In this document: in pieces, positions 7,228 to 13,897 of the stretch
Position numbering within the stretch: the stretch's first letter is position 1
Layout: the number at the start of each line of letters is the position of its first letter
DNA from: Scenedesmus sp. ARA3
Lineage: Eukaryota; Chlorophyta; Chlorophyceae; Sphaeropleales; Scenedesmaceae
Reading direction: 5' to 3'
NCBI GenBank assembly: GCA_004335835.1
Contig: RWJK01000176.1
Coordinates: 1 to 13,897, forward strand
DNA: 13,897 nt
Notes under the pieces: model-generated
What the model was told of the DNA's origin: nothing
Databases searched by the model: none
The model's input: the letters and a program-made list of their open reading frames with translations, nothing else
Made by a program: the position numbers and the translations under genes

Positions 7228-9653
7228 CAGGTGTGATCACCACCTCCACATTTGCAGCCGCACACTCCCCATCATATCCCCTCTCCTCACAGGCAATGTA
7301 CTTAAACTTGTCTGTGATAGCTGTGCCGTTGTAGGGCTTCCCCAGGGCCAGCACGTAGGTGATGCGGTAAGCAGTGTTCATGCTGGCAGTCCTATTGTTG
7401 TCCCACTTGCTGGGAGCGACGCCCTCAATTGCCAGGGCACCCCTCCCATGGTCGTTGGCCAACATGGGCAGCTGCCACGTACTGGTGATGCTGCCCAGAG
7501 CAAGTTTGAAACGGAAGTTGTTGTCCTTTGCAACTATGTTCTGCTTCTGCGTCTGTGGCCCACCTGCAGATCAGTTTAGACAGAGGCACACTGAGTGATC
7601 AGACACACCGCAAACCCGCCCAGCCTGTGGCTGGCGGCCACGGCACACACGCTGAGCGCAGCAGCGCAGCAACAACCAGATCCTGTCCAGCAGCGCATTG
7701 CAGCAACCGCCATGTAGCGTTGGCTATGCTGGAGGCAATACTGCAGCAGGCAAAGACATCAACTGCAATGCAGCCGTGCTGTGCAGCCGTGACAACTCTG
7801 ACAACTCTGGTCGTGGCTGTGAACCAGGCAGGTTGTCTAGGGGCCACTCACCAACAGCAACCTGCACCAACGCCTCAGCCGCATACAGTCCCAGCGCGTC
7901 ATTGCCGCACTGCATGATGTACTTGAACCTGTCAACAAGCGGCATGAACGGCATATCCCCAGTTGATGTGTACAGCACGCGCTTCTTGTCCTCGGTGAAT
8001 TCCAACTGTCCATAGATGGCAAAACCCGCATCAGGTTTGACACTGTGCAGCCAGCAGTCGCCAGGGCCGTGATCATTAGCCAGCACATCCAGTTCTTGAG
8101 AGAGCTTGTATTTGGTTGCGACGTCGGGCTTTCCTGGGGGGTCGCGCGCCACCCTGAAACTGTACAGGTCCGTGTTGGCGGTGACTGCATACGTCTGCAA
8201 TGTTGTGCCTGCAGGAGCCAGAGGAGCCAGCAGCGGTGGCATGCTCGCTGTGCAGTAGCTGTGCAAATGATTTGCAGCAGCTTTCACACGATGATGTGCA
8301 GGGCAGCATGCAAATGTGCATGTGCATGTGTCATAAGCAGCAGCGCTGTTTACTGGCAGGCTTGCATGCTCAGGGCCTCCTGAGGCTCATGTTCAACTGC
8401 CACACAAACATTACCTGGCCTTCAGTCGGTGCGCGTGCTCACCCTCAAGAGACAAGTGTGCAAGATCAAACTCAAGGGCTGATGGATGCAACAGTAGTGC
8501 AAGCATCACAGCAGGCTAGGAGTGTCAGCGCATTGAAAAATGCAGCTGGTTGATGCCTTTGTGTGGATCTGCTTCTAACTCTGTTGGTATCCAGAACTCG
8601 ATGCCACTTACAGACGTGGATGTCAACCCAAGCGCTGGCATTTGTTGCAGCGCCGTTGTGTGCAACCATGTATTGGAAGCCATCGGTATACTCCTGACCA
8701 GCGTAGTTGTCAAGGCTGCGGTAAAGGCGGCATCGCAGACGACAGCAGCTGAACGCAGTGCTGTGTTATCGAGGTACAGCTGTAGCTGTGGGGTTTCGAT
8801 GCCGCCACTACAATATTTCTGTTCCCTCTGCTGCTGCTGTGCTTGTTTCATCAAAGGCAGCCTGAGGCTGTGTCCAGCGCATGGCACAAACAGCAGGTCC
8901 AACACATAGCAGCACAGCAAGTTCAGGCATGCCTGTGCATTCTTCCGCTGTGCCAACCATGTGCTGAAACAGCAGTGCGTATCACCGGCACATGCATTGG
9001 CCTAGCGTGCCCGCGCATCATGACAGGATTGCTTGCTGACTTGCAAGCTGTGCCGTTGCTTACCTGTAGAAGATCACCTTTCTATTCTTTGAGACCTCAA
9101 CCCTGCCATCCATGCTCATAAAGTGTGTCCTTCGTATCGTCAGGTTCTCGCCAATGTCGTTGGCGAGCACTCTCAGTGCGACGCGGTGCGCTTGACCAGG
9201 GGACCACTTGAGCTCAAATTCATCATCCACCGCCTTGGCTTCAGGAGGCGAGGGGACAGGCGCTGCGCAGGGGACAGGCGCATGCGGTAAGGACAGTGTT
9301 GGGATGCGTACACAGCAAACGTAAGCACTACTGGACACCACAGCTAAGTTTAAAGTCAGCACTGCTGCTGAGTGTGCTTTTCCGTGCGCTGCCGGCTCAA
9401 AAACCAAACATGTGCTACCTGCCTGCATCATAAGACTTCAACACCAGCAGCAGCGCTAGATGGTAAGCACAGCAATTACAAAATGAGGCCAAGTCATGTG
9501 TATGTATATCATCTCCAAGGCCAGTTTACTCTGTGCATCACCTGTCTCAGCAGCAACTGGCGCTGTCTCTTCTGCTGTTGCCTGGCAGGCCAGGCACAGG
9601 ATGCCCAGCAGCAGCACAACTTTCATGGTGCCACAAATTAGGCTAAGCTTCAT
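7228..9653 (-). CDS. Secreted protein with three Ig/cadherin-like (VCBS/Big_9-like) repeats
   Basis: Exons in transcript order: 9653-9542, 9262-9064, 8715-8612, 8208-7852, 7563-7228, all with GT-AG sites and consistent phase. Exon 1 encodes a signal peptide (MKVVLLLGILCLACQATA, from the second in-frame ATG at 9626; the first is at 9653). Domain 1 is split over exons 2 and 3 (VDDEFELKW, RVLANDIG, then EYTDGFQYMVAHNG and AWVDIHV). Domain 2 is exon 4 (LDVLANDHG, LVDRFKYIMQCGN, ALVQVAV). Domain 3 is exon 5 (PMLANDHGRG, ITDKFKYIACEERGYDGE, VEVVITP). The LANDxG and DxFxYxxxxxG...AxVxV pattern is typical of bacterial-type Ig, cadherin-like and VCBS beta-sandwich repeats found in adhesive extracellular proteins; the role here (cell wall or surface) is inferred. 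The 3' end is unsettled. Exon 5 may be spliced onward at gtgagc (7227), or the frame may simply continue to TGA at 7019. Confidence 0.82.
9251..9281. repeat. 18-bp tandem duplication across an Ig-gene acceptor
   Basis: The word aggggacaggcgc occurs at 9251-9263 and 9269-9281, with the acceptor AG (9263-9264) of exon 2 lying at the boundary. The duplicate sits on the intron side and stays in frame with the exon, so it can be read as a repeat of PVPS-like codons. Confidence 0.75.
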
Positions 9654-10004
9654 TGAATGATGATCCTGAGAGCTCGAGGAACGTGCGTGTCGGTTGTGGT
9701 ACTGCAATCAACAAGCAGGTGGTGAGCAGTCAGCAGCAGGTGGTGCGCAGTAAGCGGGAAAGGGTGGCGTTGTGGCCGAAATGGGAAGTTTTGGATGACA
9801 GCATCTTGCAGCAGCAGCTTCACAACCCAATTGTATGGGCGGGCTGCGCCCCGGGCAATAGGCTACCAGCTGAAGCTCCGCCGCGGCAGCCGCTGCGATG
9901 CTGTGATTTACAGGAATTGCTGTGCATGGATACAACATGAATTTCTCCAGCATGACTTAAATGGAAGATTGCAGAAGCTCTAGTTTGGTGGCGTTCCCCT
10001 TGTC
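9654..10004. other. Intergenic region: Ig-gene promoter and 3' flank of the next gene
   Basis: It separates two minus-strand genes. A frame of 95 codons on the plus strand (9653-9940) shows no recognisable motif. The region holds the TGTAA signal of the upstream gene and must hold the Ig-gene promoter. Confidence 0.5.
9908..9912 (-). promoter_or_regulatory. TGTAA poly(A) signal for the 10005-10403 gene
   Basis: TGTAA, the usual poly(A) signal of chlorophycean algae, lies about 93 nt after the TAG stop at 10005 on the same strand. Position and strand fit; a single pentamer could also occur by chance. Confidence 0.45.
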
Positions 10005-10403
10005 CTACAGACTGCCCTCATCAGGGCGGGCCCCGCGTCCTGGCCCTGCCAGGCTCAGCCCTGAGGGCCCGGCCTGCAGTGAGCTGCTGTAACTGACAGT
10101 CAGTGAGGGGTGTGCCGGACACTTGCAGACCAAACACACAGCACCTGTTGTTTTGTTATTGTGACACCGCACGCACGATTGCTGTCCCTGGCTATTGCTA
10201 TCCTCAGCTCGAATCATGCCCACCGCACAGACTCAAGACTCAAGCTGCAAGGCGAAGCGCAGAAAGCTGTTGTACATCCAAAACGTGATTTAAAATAGCA
10301 GAAGGTGGTGTCGGACGCACCTGGGCATAATGGAATCGGCTCGTAGAGGAATCAGTTTGTCCTTGAAGGTGTAGTCCAGACAAAAGAAGTTGCTCGTAGT
10401 GGG
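10005..10403 (-). CDS. Unrecognised gene, last two exons
   Basis: Exon 10403-10321 follows a strong acceptor (ggtctcttacag). It reads PTTSNFFCLDYTFKDKLIPL then RADSIMP, and ends at a good donor (cccag before gtgcgt). The next exon starts after gtcagttacag at 10086, restores the codon, and continues with SSLQAGPSGLSLAGPGRGAR to TAG at 10005-10007. The intron is 234 nt. The first exon has varied, globular-protein composition. The second is a Gly/Pro/Ser-rich tail, typical of an unstructured C-terminus. I do not recognise the family. The 5' exons were not found; the exon begins at phase 0, so at least one more lies upstream, above 10404. A TGTAA motif lies at 9908-9912. Confidence 0.5.
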
Positions 10404-11850
10404 CTGTAAGAGACCAAACCATCAACATGCTGTCATTAATGATGTCGAAGATTTCTTTCACTCTCTTTAATAGCGTGTACGTTGCAGTAGCACATATGAC
10501 GCCATGTTACTAACACGAGGGATTATCGGTCCACTAGATGAGCTTGAATGCAGTCCGTGCATCTTGATTGTGGTTTATATTGGCCAGTTTCATTAATCTA
10601 TGACGTGATTGGCTGCCAGCATGCGCTTCTTATGACTTGACTTTACTGGACGTCCAGTCACTTGACCGAGTCGGTCAAGTGACACTCGGCGAGTGCGCAC
10701 TTGACCGAGTGCGCGTGTGTCGACACCAGTAAATGTGGCACTTTCATGTAGCACGGAAGCAAGACGAGCTGACTTCGCGCTAGCACTACACTTTGCGCAG
10801 AAGGACCTGTTGCAACAGGGCGATTGCTGGCACATGGTGCAGAGTTTTGGCCATGTTTGTGGTGGGGTGGGGTGTTTGTCGCGGATGGTACGTAAACATG
10901 TAACATAGCACACCAGCAGAACCTGTCCTTTGCAGATGCTGACTCTGCACACGTGGGCACACATGCATCTTAAGCCTACCACAACAGTCAGGAGCAGCCG
11001 AGCGGGCAGCCCTGCAAGTCTTGCAAACAACCGTCTGGAAAGTGCTAGAGCGCTCAAGCTATAGCCACACGCTGGTAGAAAAAATGCCTTGAAGTAGACT
11101 GACTCTCTCAGGACCCCCCCCCCNCCCCTTCCGGGCAAAAAAAGAATCATTTCGTCATGAGAGTCTCATACTGCGGCAGCAGTGCAGCTGAGATGGGCTG
11201 GCAATGCGTTGTTCACCATGACACACATAAGTCGCATTGTGTCAAGGCAGCAATGTGGCGATCAAAGGTACCACAAAGACTGGTCAGCAACACAAGTCGG
11301 CACTTAGCGCGGAATCTTGATGATTCAGCTGGCCATGGCCTTGAAATGCAGGCTGTGCACTCTGGGAGCATGCCAGCTGATAATTGTGCTAAATCCACCC
11401 ATACGGTGACGATTGTACACATAGGACGTGCCTGGTACCATGCAGGAGCTCTATCCTCAGATGTGACAGTTCAACCGCTACTAGGTATGCAAAGGTTACT
11501 GCACAGCAGGTGTGCTTATAAACGGGGTGCATGGTGAAAGGCCGCAACATGAGTGTTGAAAGACCTACTCGGATGCAAGTGCAAGATTCAAGGCGACAAC
11601 TGCATCGGCCGATCAAAAGGGAACTGTAGATGCTGCCAGCGCCAGTTCATGAACTGAGCTGTTCAGCTCATGAGCATCGTGTAAGTGGCTGCAGCACTTT
11701 ACACCTCCAATGCATAGCAAAGCATGGAACCCAGGTTCTCCAGCAACTGCCTGCAGACGGTCCATGTAGCTTTGACTACTGAACCAGCAGCCTCAAAATT
11801 TCAAAGCAGTGGAGAATGGTTGCAGATACCTGTACGTAAAAAGCTGGCAA
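10404..11850. other. Region without a firmly supported gene
   Basis: Missing 5' exons of the gene at 10005-10403 may lie here. Open frames at 10593-11150 (minus) and 11157-11537 (plus) are long but carry no family motif that I recognise. The minus frame includes a Cys-rich stretch (CTMCQQSPCCNRSFCAKC) that could be a relict zinc-binding sequence. The palindrome cluster at 10645-10714 and a C run with one undetermined base at 11124 lie within it. Confidence 0.45.
10645..10714. repeat. Cluster of four palindromes with repeated CTTGAC words
   Basis: Four inverted repeats abut within 70 bp: actggacgtccagt (10645-10658, perfect); tcacttgaccga/tcggtcaagtga with one central base (10658-10682); cactcg/cgagtg with one central base (10683-10695); and gcgcact/agtgcgc with a 6-nt loop (10695-10714). 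The word CTTGAC occurs four times at 10635-10710, one of them inverted; three are followed by C, giving TTGACC (W-box-like). Confidence 0.85.
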
Positions 11851-11940
11851 GCATCGTCGACCATCCTCTCCTTGATGCTTAATCGCCAATGCAACTTCGA
11901 GCAGCAGCACAGACAACCATCCACAGAGTGACACTGCTGA
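11851..11940. repeat. Dispersed 90-bp repeat, copy 2
   Basis: It is the partner of 6290-6379, in the same orientation, about 5.5 kb away, with 11 differences by hand count. The identical core is cagacaaccatccacagagt and the bases after it. Flanks are unrelated. Confidence 0.8.
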
Positions 11941-12009
11941 CTCCTGTCATCTTTGTAGTAGGTGGTGTAGCCTGGGGTGGTGCCTTGGTGTGGGTGCCTT
12001 GGTGTGGCA

Positions 12010-12985
12010 AGTCAGGTCTAGCAGCGTCACAGGGTACAAGTGAGCTGCCGGACCGCGCATAGGCATGGCAGCACACATGCAATGGGCAGCACAGTCGGCA
12101 ACGCGGGTGCTGCGCGTCACACCAATTGACAGCACATGCAGTGCTGTGACTCACGCCTTAAACAGCCCACGGGCAAGTGCAGTACACAGGCACTACTGCT
12201 AAGACTCGGACCTCACAGAAGTAACACGAGAAACGCGTCCAACGCAGTTGACTGCTAAACAGTTCATAGGCAACACATCATGCATCAGTAGCGCATTAAG
12301 ATGTAGAATGTGCGCATGCAGACAATGCAGTGTGCCGTGTCTCGTGACACAGACAGACAACACGAAAGGCGAGGCGCAGCACACAAGTAGCTATCATGCT
12401 GCACACAGGCAAGGGTCTTGCAGCGTCACAGGGAACACGAAGATTGCAGGACAGCGCATATACATGGGAGCACATCTGCGGTGAGTTGAACAGGTTGCAG
12501 GGCATGTGCTTCGCTCCACACCAAGTATGAACACACGCAGTGATGCAACTCCCACCAAAACAGACCACGGGCAAGATCAGCACACGGGTACCACTGCTGA
12601 GACTCCGGCCTCACAAGTGTGACACAAAAGAAGCGTCCAAGTGCTAAACAATTCATACGCAACCCAGCGCGCATCAGCAGCGCAGTTAGAGGTGGAAAGC
12701 ACGCATGCAGACAATGCAATGTGTCTCGTGACACAGACAGACAACATGAAAGTGTACAGAAAGGCAAGGCGCGGCAGTTAAACACCTATGTATCACGATG
12801 CCAGCATGTGCGGCACACAGGCAAGGGTCTAGAAGCGTCAGGGAAACACGTGAACAGTGCATGTGCATGGCAACACACATGCGATGGGTTGAACAGGTGT
12901 CAGGGCAAACACTGCACTGCATACCAAATGACAGCACAAGATAAATCCACTGCAGCGGAGACGTCGCACAAGAAGCAAGACCCCT
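12010..12985. repeat. Tandem array of a roughly 400-bp unit, about 2.4 copies
   Basis: The marker agcgtca recurs at about 12022, 12421 and 12834, giving periods of 399 and 412 bp. Other shared words are tcgtgacacagacagacaac (about 12343 and 12726), acacaggcaagggtct (about 12403 and 12815), gcatgcagacaatgca, and the pair ccacgggcaag. The units are clearly diverged. Frames on the minus strand give repeated Cys/His-rich peptides that follow the repeat and look non-coding. Confidence 0.8.
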
Positions 12986-13026
12986 GATACTTGTAGTATG
13001 CAGCGCGTGTTGTGACCGGGCAAGTC

Positions 13027-13323
13027 TCAAAAGAGAGTATCCTGTACGGCATATGTTGCACCGCTGTCAAGGCGCTGCAGCGCCAGCTGGCCAGCCTGCC
13101 AGTTGACCTGGACAATCACCTCTCCATAATTTGCGTATGTCCGGCCATGGCCATACTTCTCCATTGTCTGAAGTGCAATAGAAATCTCCCCTTGCTTTGC
13201 CCAGTCGTAGACATCGCGCATCATGTACGATGCCCACATGCTGAACGAGCCCACCTGGTTGATTGTGACCTCTGCTTGCACTGCCGTACAATATCCATGC
13301 ACAGCCAGGTACCAGTTGCACTT
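13027..13323 (-). pseudogene. Coding exon of an unrecognised, possibly extracellular protein, cut by a LINE insertion
   Basis: The frame runs from the retrotransposon junction (about 13323) to TGA at 13027-13029. It reads KCNWYLAVHGYCTAVQAEVT, then INQVGSFSMWASYMMRDVYD and EKYGHGRTYANYGEVIVQV. The Trp/Tyr-rich beta-like pattern (WYLAVxGY...) recalls secreted beta-sandwich modules such as pre-peptidase C-terminal domains, but this is only a resemblance. There is no start codon or acceptor between the reading frame and the LINE tail, so the 5' part of the gene must lie beyond the insertion and the allele is probably broken. The frame may end at TGA 13027 or be spliced earlier, for example at gccgtacag. 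Confidence 0.5.
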
Positions 13324-13325
13324 TG

Positions 13326-13345
13326 CATTACATTACATTACATTA
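13326..13345 (-). repeat. (TAATG)4 tail of the LINE
   Basis: Four CATTA units on the plus strand form the 3' tail of the retrotransposon in place of poly(A). On the element's strand the array contains TGTAA three times. It abuts the interrupted exon at 13323. Confidence 0.85.
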
Positions 13346-13897
13346 AATGCTCCACTCAACGAGGAGTGGGAACCCCAGTCAGGAGCCAACGAGAGGCTCA
13401 TAGGGGGAGGAAACATCGAAGAACAACGCATCATCGTCCAAACCGTCAGACGAAATCGCAGAAAAAAACTCATCAGCATCATCAATAGCTTGAGCAATAG
13501 CCTGAGAGGACAGAAGGACCTCAGGATCAGTGTCCGGGTGACACCGCATCAGATAGCAGCAGTGCACAAAAGCNGCCACCAAAGCAGGTGCCTGCTTCAT
13601 AAAAGTGATCATGTCATCGCCTGCTGGGTGGCAACCAGCAAAAGTAGCCCATGTTTGTGCCGAGTCCCCGAAGGGTTCGAACAACATAGCAAATCGCTCG
13701 CGGACTGGTGCATAGAAAGGGCACTCAAAGACCATATGAAACTCATCCTCAACAACCTCAGACTGGCAGCCAGGGCGTAGGCACACCCTGTCACTTCGCG
13801 GCACGGGTGGTCGCTGCCACCTGCCACTGCAGAAACACGTAAATCATGAGCACCCAAACGGAAACGGGTCAAGGACCCCAGATGCTCTCTGTTGATC
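13326..13897 (-). mobile_element. 3' end of a non-LTR (LINE) retrotransposon, reverse transcriptase C-terminus
   Basis: On the minus strand, 13804-13379 encodes a typical post-RT zinc finger: VCLRPGCQSEVVEDEFHMVF then ECPFYAPVRERF, i.e. CX4C...HX4C. It is preceded by REHLGSLTRFRLGAHDLRVS and GRWQRPPVPRSDR, which are characteristic of LINE ORF2 ends. A one-base deletion near 13830 puts LRVS and GRWQ in different frames. TGA lies at 13379-13381, followed by a short 3' UTR and a (TAATG)4 tail at 13345-13326. One base (13574) is undetermined. The RT core and 5' end lie beyond the right edge. The frameshift means that this copy is inactive, unless it is a sequencing error. Confidence 0.85.

Noticed and set aside
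8525..8956. 143-codon minus-strand open frame
   Set aside because: It overlaps exon 3 of the Ig-repeat gene (8612-8715) in another frame. The correct frame gives the second half of the Ig domain with matching phases.
11113..11130. Long C run with an N as a biological homopolymer signal
   Set aside because: The undetermined base shows that the run was not resolved in sequencing, so its length cannot be interpreted.
10593..11150. 185-codon minus-strand open frame
   Set aside because: It runs through the palindrome cluster and a C run containing an undetermined base, and shows no family motif. Only the Cys-rich stretch was worth noting.
11157..11537. 126-codon plus-strand open frame
   Set aside because: No recognisable motif, no supporting splice sites and an unremarkable composition; at this length such frames are expected by chance here.

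Overview
The window looks like nuclear DNA of a green alga, most likely a chlorophycean. Every gene I can support is split by GT-AG introns. The introns are rich in CAG/CTG triplet runs. The chlorophycean poly(A) signal TGTAA occurs where expected after one gene, and one gene encodes a plastid-type copper ATPase. Gene density is low and much of the rest is repeat. The species cannot be named from the sequence alone. All gene models below were assembled by hand from splice signals, codon phase and protein resemblance; no transcript or database evidence was available.

Layout. (1) 1-2932, minus: N-terminal 336 codons of a PAA1/PAA2-type chloroplast P1B copper-transporting ATPase, in five exons whose phases all join, running off the left edge. 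Its introns hold two partial copies of its own exon 5' ends and several complementary CAG/CTG runs. (2) 2933-4196: no convincing gene; one CTACAAA-rich repeat. (3) 4197-5119, plus: a weakly supported, unrecognised multi-exon gene, followed by a possible extra terminal exon. (4) About 5520-6580: no convincing gene; hairpins, a second CTACAAA-rich element and one copy of a dispersed 90-bp repeat. (5) 6582/7019/7228-9653, minus: a secreted protein with signal peptide and three Ig/cadherin-like (VCBS/Big_9-like) beta-sandwich repeats encoded by phase-1 exon units; its 3' end is uncertain. (6) 10005-10403, minus: last two exons of an unrecognised gene with a TGTAA signal downstream. (7) 10404-13026: no convincing gene; a cluster of palindromes, the second 90-bp repeat copy, and a roughly 400-bp tandem repeat array. 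(8) 13027-13323, minus: a coding exon interrupted at its 5' side by (9) the 3' end of a non-LTR retrotransposon (13326-13897), which runs off the right edge.

The genes do not form an evident pathway. The ATPase would deliver copper to the plastid, and the Ig-repeat protein would be secreted or cell-surface. The most interesting signals are structural: complementary triplet repeats enclosing a 52-nt ATPase exon, an intronic exon copy that differs from the real exon almost only at synonymous positions, and a LINE whose 3' tail is an iterated host poly(A) motif and which sits inside another gene's reading frame.
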